DNA from: Pseudomonadota bacterium
Lineage (GTDB): Bacteria; Pseudomonadota; Gammaproteobacteria; Pseudomonadales; Pseudomonadaceae
Length of the DNA: 5,876 nt
Assembly (NCBI GenBank): GCA_023388335.1
Contig: JAEWGL010000223.1
Coordinates: 1 to 5,876, forward strand
Direction: 5' to 3'
In this document: positions 1 to 5,363 of the stretch, piece after piece
Layout: each line of letters opens with the position of its first letter
Position numbering within the stretch: position 1 is the stretch's first letter
The notes under the pieces: generated by a model
Databases searched by the model: none
What the model was told of the DNA's origin: nothing
Seen by the model: only the letters and a program-made list of their open reading frames with translations
Program-made: the position numbers and the translations under genes

Positions 1-185
1 CGCCGCCCGCGCGGCGCTCTATCTCAAGGGCGATACACCACTAAAGACCTGCACCTGCCCGCCCTATCCCAACCACACCCCATGCATTCGAGCGCCATGA
101 CCCGCTCTCCCGGCAGCCTCCCCAGCAATTGCATTTACCGCCTACCTGTCCCAAGCTCTGCCTTCCATCCCCCGCGGAAGCCGTC
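1..185. other. Left-edge stretch; possible tail of an upstream gene
   Basis: No gene can be assigned here. The second plus frame is open from base 2 to a TGA at 98-100 and would give a 32-residue tail beginning AARAALYLKGD. Its first eleven codons have strong G/C third positions, after which the bias fades into a proline/cysteine-rich stretch. The third frame is open from base 3 to a TAA at 42-44. Either could be the end of an upstream plus-strand gene, and neither tail resembles a family I know. The minus strand shows no start that reads out of the window. Bases about 101-175 look like a non-coding leader of the following gene; I see no convincing promoter or terminator. Confidence 0.3.
176..180 (+). 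promoter_or_regulatory. Shine-Dalgarno GGAAG of the HEAT/TPR gene
   Basis: GGAAG lies 5 nt before the ATG at 186. It favours this ATG over the in-frame TTG at 129, which would add 19 proline-rich residues ahead of the membrane anchor and has no comparable ribosome site. Confidence 0.5.
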
Positions 186-1241
186 ATGCCAAGACACCGC
201 CACTACCTGATCGCCGGCCTGATCCTGGTCGTGGTGCTGTGCGTGTTTGGTTATCTGTGGCGGGACCAGGATCCACCCGCGGCGGTCCTGCCCAGCCATA
301 GCTACAGCAAGGCCTTGCGCCAGGCCCATGAGGGCTTGCCGGGTGCGGCGCGGGTGCTGTACCAGCAGCTGCAACGCGAGGACCTGACGCCGATCCGCCG
401 CGCCGCACTCTACACCGAGCTGCCTAACTACCCCTCCCCCCTGGCACTGAAACTCGCCCGCCTCGACCTGGCCCATGAAGACCCGCTGGTGCGTCGCGCG
501 GCCATCGCCAGTATCCAGCGCATGCTGCCGGACGCCCAGCGCAGCCTGGTGCTCGGCCCGCTGCTCGACGATACCAAGCAGAGCGTGCGTTTTGCCGTGG
601 TCGATGCGCTGCTTGGTCTGGGACCGGATGCCATCGGCCTGTACTTCGGCCCGTTGCAGGGCGTGCTGGAGCAATACCAGCAGGCCCTGCAACGGCAACC
701 GGACGATGCCGCGGCGCAATTGCATCTGGCCCGGCTGTACCTGCACGAGAACGACTTCGAGGCGGCCGCGGCAGCCTTGCAAGCGTGCCTGCGCAGCGCG
801 CCCGATAGCCTCGAAGCCCTGGCCACCCAGGTGCGCTTGCTGGAGCGCCAGGGCGAGCATGACGCGTCGCGCCAGGTCCTGGCCAAGGCCTTGGCGCTGC
901 GACCGGATTCGGCCTTCCTGCAACATGAGCTAGGGCTGTGGCTGACTCGCCATGACCAGGACGAATACGCCTTGCTGGCCCTGTCCCGAGCGGTGGAGCT
1001 TGACCCAGAAGATACCACCTACCGTCAGACCCTGGCCATCACCCTGCACACGCTGGAGCAGTTCGACGCGGCGCAGAAGCAGCTCGAGACCGTGCTCAAC
1101 CAGCAGCCGGCCAACCGTGAGGCGCGGGTACTGCTGATCGAGTACGCGAAGGAAACCGGACAGCTGCAAAATGTGCAGGTCCTGTTGGCCCAACTCGAAC
1201 AGCAGAACCCCGACGATCCGCTGGTGCAGCAGGGCCTGTAA
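186..1241 (+). CDS. Membrane-anchored HEAT/TPR repeat protein
   Basis: A 351-residue protein with a basic N-terminus (MPRHRHY), one hydrophobic segment at about residues 8-24 acting as an uncleaved signal anchor, and a soluble body probably in the periplasm. Residues 85-155 hold HEAT-like helices (DPLVRRAAIASI at 99-110; SVRFAVVDALLG at 133-144). Then come five 34-residue TPR units in exact register, each ending in proline: 173-206, 207-240, 241-274, 275-308, 309-342; residues 139-172 look like a degenerate sixth. Such arrays bind proteins and have no catalytic site. The HEAT-then-TPR order resembles, from memory, the C-terminal half of multiheme c-type cytochromes with TPR tails, but there is no CxxCH motif here and an anchor replaces the heme part. 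The cysteine at residue 19 is not in a lipobox. The histidine kinase gene follows 111 bp downstream. Its partner is unknown; the repeat assignment is firm, the cellular role is not. Confidence 0.88.
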   Translation: MPRHRHYLIAGLILVVVLCVFGYLWRDQDPPAAVLPSHSYSKALRQAHEGLPGAARVLYQQLQREDLTPIRRAALYTELPNYPSPLALKLARLDLAHEDPLVRRAAIASIQRMLPDAQRSLVLGPLLDDTKQSVRFAVVDALLGLGPDAIGLYFGPLQGVLEQYQQALQRQPDDAAAQLHLARLYLHENDFEAAAAALQACLRSAPDSLEALATQVRLLERQGEHDASRQVLAKALALRPDSAFLQHELGLWLTRHDQDEYALLALSRAVELDPEDTTYRQTLAITLHTLEQFDAAQKQLETVLNQQPANREARVLLIEYAKETGQLQNVQVLLAQLEQQNPDDPLVQQGL

Positions 1242-1290
1242 AGCTTTGTGCAAGTGGTTTGAACCCTGGCGACAGCCCTGTGGTCCAGTG

Positions 1291-1337
1291 ATCATGGTTC
1301 TACCGCAGACGGCGCCGTTGCTCGGCTTGCCCATGAT
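1291..1337 (+). repeat. Inverted repeats in the leader of the hybrid kinase gene
   Basis: ATCATGG (1291-1297) and CCATGAT (1331-1337) are perfect inverted arms 33 nt apart. Between them lies a second dyad centred at 1313/1314, ACGGC/GCCGT (1309-1318), extended by GCA (1305-1307) and TGC (1319-1321) with one bulged G at 1308. The outer right arm ends 3 nt before the kinase gene's Shine-Dalgarno. It could be a leader RNA structure or an operator, or chance; no U-run marks it as a terminator. Confidence 0.3.
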
Positions 1338-1340
1338 GAC

Positions 1341-1345
1341 AGGAG
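1341..1345 (+). promoter_or_regulatory. Shine-Dalgarno AGGAG that fixes the TTG start of the kinase
   Basis: AGGAG lies 7 nt before the TTG at 1353. The nearby ATGs at 1333 and 1336 are in another frame, which stops after 18 codons, so the kinase is read from TTG. Confidence 0.75.
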
Positions 1346-1352
1346 ATTCCCC

Positions 1353-3020
1353 TTGGCCGGTTCGTTGTCCTTGGACGAGCGTGCCCTGATACTTGCACCC
1401 GCGCAGTTGGGAGGCGAAACCTCCAGACATTTGCTACAGGCAGGCATCGGGAGTTTCCTCGCGACCGACATTACCGACTTGGTAGCGCTAATGAAAGAAG
1501 GCGTCGGCCTGACAATCATTGCGCACGAATCCTTACCGGCAGACGATCGATCCCCACTTCACCACTTCCTGCGTGAACAGCCCGAATGGTCAGACCTGCC
1601 CATACTGGCTTTCGCACAACCGCCCCCAGGCGGTAATGGCCAACTGCACCTCAATTCTCTCGGCAACCTGTTCATGCTTACCTGGCCGCTTGACCCCCAC
1701 CAGTTGGTGAGCTTGGCCCAAGCCGCTCTGAGGGCCCGCCGCCGCCAGTATCAAGTCCGTGAACGCCAGGCCCAAGCTCAACAGCAGCTGCTCGATCAGG
1801 ATCAGCGTCTGCGGGCCGAGGCCCAGACGGTTCACCAGACGCGCAAGATGGAGGCCATCGGTCAGCTCGCCGGTGGCGTTGCTCATGACTTCAACAATCT
1901 GCTGACCAGCATCGGCGGCAGTCTCGAACTGATCCGCAAGCGCCTGGATCGTGGTCAGACCGAGGGCCTGCAGCCGCTGCTGACCCTCGGTCAGGAAGCC
2001 GTAGGCCGCGCCACGCGCCTGACTCATCGATTGCTGGCGTTCTCCAGCCGTCAATCGCTGGAGAGCCAGGCCATCGACCTGCACGCGCTGCTGCAGACGC
2101 AGAAGCTCGGCGAACACTTCGACATCCCCGTGGACCTGCAAATCCAGATGCCACCGGACCTGTGGCATGTCGAGGCCGACGGCCAGCAATTGAAGGTGGC
2201 CCTCGACAACCTGGTAAACAACGCCTGCGAGGCCATGCCCAACGGTGGGCGCCTGCAGATTGCCGCGAGCAACCAGTCGATCGATCGCCGCACCTTCGCC
2301 GACCATGGACTGGCCAGCGGCGATTACCTGCGTCTGAGCATCAGCGACAACGGCCAAGGCATGTCGCAGAGCACACTGGACCGCGCATTCGAACCCTTCT
2401 TCACCACCAAACCGGTCGGCCAGGGTATCGGCTTGGGCCTGTCGATGGTCTATGGCTTTAGCAAGCAGTCGCGCGGCCACATCTGCCTGCACAGTGAGAT
2501 CGGCCGCGGCACACGCGTCGACCTCTATCTGCCGCGCTTTCGTGGCGAAATCCCCCGCGCGGCCAGCGCGGCCAAGGCCGTGAATACGACGGACAGCGGG
2601 GACGTGCTGATCGTCGAGGACGATCCACAAGTGCGTCAGATTCTCTCCCAGGCGCTGGATGAAGAAGGCTACCGATGCTGCCTGGCGGGAGACGCCACCG
2701 AGGCGCTGCCGCTGCTGCGCTCGACCCGGTCGATTGCCCTGCTCATCAGTGACGTCGGCTTGCCTGGAATGAACGGCCGGCAACTGGCAGAAATAGCCCG
2801 CAAACTGCGTCCGAATTTGCAGATCCTGTTCATTACCGGCTTCGCTGAAACCGCCATGGCGCGCAGCGGTTTTCTCGACCCCGGCATGCAGCTCATTTGC
2901 AAGCCGTTCGAACTCAAGCAACTGCAAGAGCGGGTCGCCGACATCCTCGGCGACCCAAGCCCTGCCGAGATCAAGCCCCGAGCATCCTCTACGCCTGTTC
3001 CACCGCCCTCACGAACGTGA
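1353..3020 (+). CDS. Soluble hybrid histidine kinase with N-terminal pseudo-receiver and C-terminal receiver
   Basis: A 555-residue cytoplasmic two-component protein with no membrane segment or signal peptide. Residues about 9-130 have a receiver-like fold (ALILAP, LTIIAH, LPILAF strands) but lack the acidic pair, the phospho-acceptor Asp and the conserved Lys (TWP where KP is expected), so this is probably a sensing or dimerising pseudo-receiver. A coiled linker (128-165) leads to the HisKA dimerisation domain with phospho-accepting H178 in GGVAHDFNNLL. The ATPase domain shows the N box (NLVNNACEAMPNGG, 286-299), G1 (DNGQGM, 332-337), the F box (FEPFFTTK) and G2 (GQGIGLGLS, 356-364). The C-terminal receiver (about 416-532) is intact: E422/D423/D424, acceptor D467, T495 and K517. 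The expected relay is H178 to D467, either as an intramolecular switch or onward to an unseen Hpt protein. There is no response regulator with an output domain nearby, so the target is unknown. It starts at TTG behind AGGAG and converges with the deaminase gene. Confidence 0.95.
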   Translation: MAGSLSLDERALILAPAQLGGETSRHLLQAGIGSFLATDITDLVALMKEGVGLTIIAHESLPADDRSPLHHFLREQPEWSDLPILAFAQPPPGGNGQLHLNSLGNLFMLTWPLDPHQLVSLAQAALRARRRQYQVRERQAQAQQQLLDQDQRLRAEAQTVHQTRKMEAIGQLAGGVAHDFNNLLTSIGGSLELIRKRLDRGQTEGLQPLLTLGQEAVGRATRLTHRLLAFSSRQSLESQAIDLHALLQTQKLGEHFDIPVDLQIQMPPDLWHVEADGQQLKVALDNLVNNACEAMPNGGRLQIAASNQSIDRRTFADHGLASGDYLRLSISDNGQGMSQSTLDRAFEPFFTTKPVGQGIGLGLSMVYGFSKQSRGHICLHSEIGRGTRVDLYLPRFRGEIPRAASAAKAVNTTDSGDVLIVEDDPQVRQILSQALDEEGYRCCLAGDATEALPLLRSTRSIALLISDVGLPGMNGRQLAEIARKLRPNLQILFITGFAETAMARSGFLDPGMQLICKPFELKQLQERVADILGDPSPAEIKPRASSTPVPPPSRT

Positions 3021-3121
3021 ATGGCTCGCGCCTCAAGGCATTGCCAGGCTCATCGAGCAAGCGCTGATGATCGCCAGGACGCTCAGCACACCCCCGAGCG
3101 CAGCATCACCTGCCCGCCGTG
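3021..3121. other. Convergent gap after the kinase and deaminase genes, no clear terminator
   Basis: This 101-bp gap separates two genes that end toward each other. It holds only weak dyads (for example GCTGA at 3063-3067 against TCAGC at 3084-3088) and no U-rich tract on either strand. Termination of either gene is not evident from the sequence. Confidence 0.4.
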
Positions 3122-3574
3122 CTAGCGGCCAATGTCCTCGTTCCACAGTTGCGGCTGCGCGTCGATGAACTCACGCATCATCGCCTGACAATCGTGCGAC
3201 TGCAGCACGTCTACCTGTACGCCGCGCGAACGCAGGTGATCCTCTTCGCCCATGAAAGTCAGGTTCTCGCCCACCACGATCTTACCGATCCCGTACAGCA
3301 GGATCGCTCCACTGCACATGGCGCAGGGCGAAAGCGTGGTATAGAGCGTCGCCGCCTGGTACACGCTTGCCGGTTGTCGGCCGGCATTTTCCAGGGCATC
3401 CATCTCGCCATGGAGGATGGCGCTTCCCGACTGCACCCGTCGGTTGTGCCCGCGACCGATGATCCGCCCGTCGTGGACCAGCACCGAGCCGATCGGAATC
3501 CCGCCCTCGGCCAGCCCTTGGCGGGCCTCGTCGATGGCGGCCTGCATGAAATGATCAGGTGTACCTGTGTCCAT
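3122..3574 (-). CDS. Yeast-type cytosine deaminase (CDA-superfamily nucleobase deaminase)
   Basis: A 150-residue cytosolic zinc enzyme that probably hydrolyses cytosine to uracil and ammonia in pyrimidine salvage. Zinc ligands are H55 (LHGEMDALEN, with proton-shuttle E57) and C84/C87 (TLSPCAMCSGA). From memory it aligns almost end to end with Saccharomyces Fcy1: shared GGIPIG, GRGHN, LYTTLSPC, YGI, VVGEN, and a C-terminus of W-x-EDIG. The pyrimidine-pocket residues of the yeast enzyme (N51, F114, W152, D155) appear as N44, F107, W144 and D147. This is why I prefer cytosine over guanine, tRNA-adenosine or generic deaminase, although a related base such as isocytosine is possible. The start at 3574 is chosen because AGGAG sits 10 nt upstream; an in-frame ATG at 3634 would add 20 residues with no family match. 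It is divergent from the Hsp31-like gene. Most proteobacteria use the unrelated amidohydrolase CodA for this reaction. Confidence 0.92.
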   Translation of the reverse strand: MDTGTPDHFMQAAIDEARQGLAEGGIPIGSVLVHDGRIIGRGHNRRVQSGSAILHGEMDALENAGRQPASVYQAATLYTTLSPCAMCSGAILLYGIGKIVVGENLTFMGEEDHLRSRGVQVDVLQSHDCQAMMREFIDAQPQLWNEDIGR

Positions 3575-3584
3575 TGCACTGTTT

Positions 3585-3589
3585 CTCCT
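3585..3589 (-). promoter_or_regulatory. Shine-Dalgarno AGGAG of the deaminase gene
   Basis: On the minus strand AGGAG (plus-strand CTCCT) lies 10 nt before the ATG at 3574-3572. It supports the 150-residue start over the longer in-frame start at 3634. Confidence 0.65.
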
Positions 3590-3608
3590 GGGTGTTTTTT
3601 CGCAGGCT

Positions 3609-3656
3609 AGCATACCGTCTGCCTGGCATGGCATACACGCTACCGGCGTCTATGCT
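3609..3656. promoter_or_regulatory. Possible back-to-back promoters for the deaminase and Hsp31-like genes
   Basis: The 141-bp divergent region must hold promoters for both genes. AGCATA at 3609-3614 (TATGCT on the minus strand) and TATGCT at 3651-3656 on the plus strand form mirrored arms facing outward, each matching four of six bases of a sigma-70 -10 box. For the plus strand, ATGGCA at 3628-3633 is a fair -35 (four of six) at the ideal 17-nt spacing. The minus-strand -35 is poor. The leaders would be roughly 50 nt (plus) and 30 nt (minus). This is inferred from consensus only. Confidence 0.35.
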
Positions 3657-3704
3657 GATTAGGTTTCAGCCTGCGCCCTGATCCCGCGGGCACCTTCCAG
3701 TCAC

Positions 3705-3708
3705 GGAG
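3705..3708 (+). promoter_or_regulatory. Shine-Dalgarno GGAG of the Hsp31-like gene
   Basis: GGAG lies 7 nt before the ATG at 3716. This favours that ATG over the in-frame GTG at 3710, which would leave a spacer of only 1 nt. Confidence 0.6.
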
Positions 3709-3715
3709 CGTGGTC

Positions 3716-4426
3716 ATGAGCAAGAACATACTCGTGGTGCTGACCAATACGGCGAAGTATCCGGACGAAAAACGCGCCACGGGCCTTTGGCTGGGCGAGG
3801 CTGTGCATTTCGTCGAGGTGATGCAGCAGGCGGGATACATTGCTGACTACGTTAGCCCCAACGGCGGCTACGTGCCCATCGATCCGCACAGCCTGCAAAT
3901 GGCGGCCGATATCGATTGGCAATGGTATGGCGACAAGGCCTTCATGAACCGCCTTGGCAGTACGCTGAGCCCGGGGCTGGTCAAGGCCGACGATTATTGC
4001 GCCATTTACTATGCTGGCGGCCACGGAGTGCTCTGGGACTTTCCCGACAACCACGCCCTGCAGGCGCTGGCTCGCCATATCTTCGAGAAAGGTGGCGTGG
4101 TTTCGGCGATCTGCCACGGCGCGGTGGGCCTGCTCAACATCAAGTTGAGCGACCACAGCCTGTTGGTCAAGGGACGCCAGGTGACCGGTTTTTCCAATAT
4201 CGAAGAGAAACTCGCTGAACTGGAGAAAAAAGTTCCCTTTCTCACCGAAAACGAGCTGGTGGCTCGGGGCGGGCTCTACTGCAAGGCGGAGGAGCCTTGG
4301 GAGGCCTTTGCCGTGGCCGACGGACGGTTGATCACCGGTCAGAATCCAGCCTCAGGGAGGCTGGTCGCACACAAGGTGCTACAGGCATTGGCAAGTCCGG
4401 ACACGGCTGACACCTCAACGCCCTGA
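3716..4426 (+). CDS. Hsp31-like DJ-1/PfpI family protein (probable glutathione-independent glyoxalase III)
   Basis: A 236-residue cytosolic protein of the class I glutamine amidotransferase-like fold. The nucleophile elbow AICHGAVG carries C133, followed by H134; E28 (in TGLWLGEAVH) and E164 (in TGFSNIEE) match the acidic residues near the active site of yeast Hsp31. Other family marks are the AGGHGVLWDFP strand-loop, GGVVSAICHG, PWEAFAVADGRLITGQNP near the C-terminus and a length close to the usual 230-240. The family converts methylglyoxal to lactate without glutathione, and has also been described as chaperones or protein deglycases. The exact activity here is inferred. There is no glutaminase partner domain, so despite the common label it should not be a glutamine amidotransferase. 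The ATG at 3716 is preferred to the GTG at 3710 by Shine-Dalgarno spacing. It is transcribed away from the deaminase; the two may share control but have no evident metabolic link. Confidence 0.9.
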   Translation: MSKNILVVLTNTAKYPDEKRATGLWLGEAVHFVEVMQQAGYIADYVSPNGGYVPIDPHSLQMAADIDWQWYGDKAFMNRLGSTLSPGLVKADDYCAIYYAGGHGVLWDFPDNHALQALARHIFEKGGVVSAICHGAVGLLNIKLSDHSLLVKGRQVTGFSNIEEKLAELEKKVPFLTENELVARGGLYCKAEEPWEAFAVADGRLITGQNPASGRLVAHKVLQALASPDTADTSTP

Positions 4427-4442
4427 ATCCGTTATCCAGGGC
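4420..4442 (+). terminator. Weak stem-loop over the stop codon of the Hsp31-like gene
   Basis: GCCCTG (4420-4425) and CAGGGC (4437-4442) form a six-base-pair stem with an 11-nt loop, and the left arm overlaps the TGA stop at 4424-4426. No U-run follows, so it is at best a weak or factor-dependent terminator. Confidence 0.3.
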
Positions 4443-4497
4443 TACTCGGACTACAGCCACCGCGGTACCGCCCACCTAAGCTAGGGCGCCTCGTCCG

Positions 4498-4517
4498 AAG
4501 GCCCGATGCCTTTGGGC
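4498..4517 (+). repeat. Overlapping short dyads in the leader of the CSS gene
   Basis: AAGGC (4498-4502) can pair with GCCTT (4508-4512), or GCCC (4501-4504) with GGGC (4514-4517); the two pairings exclude each other. A separate perfect 10-bp palindrome GCGGTACCGC lies at 4462-4471. These fill the 112-bp gap before the CSS gene. The stems are short and may be chance. Confidence 0.25.
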
Positions 4518-4538
4518 TCAGTCTTGTGGTGGTAGCCC

Positions 4539-5312
4539 ATGTCTATGAAACTTTCCGCAGGCCGCAGCCTGCTGGACCTCTTGTTGCTCATGGCAATAGG
4601 CCTGGCCCCGGTTGTCTGTGGCCTGCTAATCCTGATGGTGCAGGTGGACAGGAAGCTCGACGAGTTCTCTCGGTTTTCTGCGACCGAAGCCATACACGGC
4701 GTCGACCAGCTCATCCAAGTGCTGCACGACAGCAGCAGCCGCAGCCTGCACTTGAGCGGCCGGCCCTGCCTGGAGGTAGCCCAGCAGTTGCGTAGCCAGG
4801 TAGTCGCCGTTCCCCGTCTGCGCTCTCTGGCCTTGACCAGAGGCAACCAGGCCTATTGCGACTCAGTAGACGGCGAGCAGGCTCGGGCGATCGATCAGAA
4901 ACTCTTTTTCAATCAGCGCCTGTGGCTAGCGGAGGGCGACGGTAACTGCATCAATACGGCGGTGCTGCACTACCGGCTTCAGGAACGTCCCTACGGGGTC
5001 ATCGCCCAGGTGGACGCGCGCATGCTGCAGGCCGAGCTGCTGGGGTTCGAAAATGGTATTGTGCTGGTGCTCGAGTTCGGGCCGAACTTTCTGTGGGCGC
5101 AAGGGGATGCCGATGGCGGTATGCCCGATCAACGGGAACACCAGGTCCGCGCAACGTCCGAGCAGTTCGGTTACTCGGTGCAGGCCGGCTACCCGAAAGG
5201 GCACACACGGCAGGAGGTGTTGCAATCGATGGTCATGACCTTGCCGTCCTTGATCCTGGTCGGAATCCTGACGGCTGGAATTGCCCATTGGGGCATGCGG
5301 CGCCAGCAATGA
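4539..5312 (+). CDS. CSS-motif periplasmic sensor protein lacking an EAL domain
   Basis: A 257-residue inner-membrane protein: TM1 at about residues 11-34, a periplasmic domain at about 35-232, TM2 at about 234-251, and a cytoplasmic tail of only a few residues (MRRQQ). The periplasmic part fits the CSS-motif domain of c-di-GMP phosphodiesterases such as E. coli PdeC: a coiled start, C77 in GRPCLEVAQQLRS, PRLRSLALT, then C107 in AYCDSVDG, where the classical CSS reads CDS. C77 and C107 are 30 residues apart, like the PdeC disulfide pair C75/C105 as I recall it, and a third cysteine, C137, follows. Family members normally run on into an EAL domain of about 250 residues, but here TGA comes right after TM2 and hpd ends 51 bp further. 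It may be a truncated relic or a stand-alone sensor acting through a partner. The start at 4539 has only a weak ribosome site; ATG 4545 is an alternative. The domain call is from pattern, not a search. Confidence 0.8.
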   Translation: MSMKLSAGRSLLDLLLLMAIGLAPVVCGLLILMVQVDRKLDEFSRFSATEAIHGVDQLIQVLHDSSSRSLHLSGRPCLEVAQQLRSQVVAVPRLRSLALTRGNQAYCDSVDGEQARAIDQKLFFNQRLWLAEGDGNCINTAVLHYRLQERPYGVIAQVDARMLQAELLGFENGIVLVLEFGPNFLWAQGDADGGMPDQREHQVRATSEQFGYSVQAGYPKGHTRQEVLQSMVMTLPSLILVGILTAGIAHWGMRRQQ

Positions 5313-5321
5313 GCACCGTCA

Positions 5322-5353
5322 ACAGCCATCGCAACGCAAGCGGCGATGGCTGT
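5322..5353. terminator. Perfect 11-bp stem-loop between convergent CSS gene and hpd, likely bidirectional terminator
   Basis: ACAGCCATCGC (5322-5332) pairs perfectly with GCGATGGCTGT (5343-5353) around a 10-nt loop. It starts 9 nt after the CSS gene's TGA and lies 10 nt beyond the TAA of hpd on the other strand, so it is almost symmetrically placed for both. Neither side has a run of Ts, which makes it atypical for an intrinsic terminator; it could instead block 3' exonucleases. Confidence 0.6.
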
Positions 5354-5363
5354 CGCAGGACGC

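Noticed and set aside
129..185. Upstream TTG start extending the HEAT/TPR protein by 19 residues
   Set aside because: The added residues are proline-rich, precede a normal basic signal-anchor start, and GGAAG is well spaced for the ATG at 186.
135..926. A 263-codon open frame on the minus strand opposite the HEAT/TPR gene
   Set aside because: Antisense artefact of high GC; the plus-strand frame has exact 34-residue TPR periodicity.
1590..2927. A 445-codon open frame on the minus strand opposite the hybrid kinase gene
   Set aside because: It has no recognisable domain, is rich in Gln/Ala/Arg as expected of a high-GC antisense frame, and lies entirely under an unmistakable kinase gene.
3592..3600. 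T-run (TTTTTT at 3595-3600) as an intrinsic terminator
   Set aside because: No stem precedes it on the plus strand, and it lies in the 5' leader of the deaminase gene rather than after any gene.
3119..3610. A 163-codon plus-strand frame over the deaminase gene
   Set aside because: It is the antisense of a clear deaminase with an intact zinc site; its translation has no family features.
3575..3634. Longer start for the deaminase at 3634
   Set aside because: The extra 20 residues match nothing in the family, and AGGAG is positioned for the start at 3574.
3624..3640. Possible sigma-54 promoter around TGGCATGGCATACACGC
   Set aside because: The -12 TTGC element is missing at the required spacing from the GG.
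5313..5363. Frameshifted EAL-domain remnant after the CSS gene
   Set aside because: Only 51 bp are available before the hpd stop codon and they are mostly a stem-loop; no EAL motif can be read in any frame.
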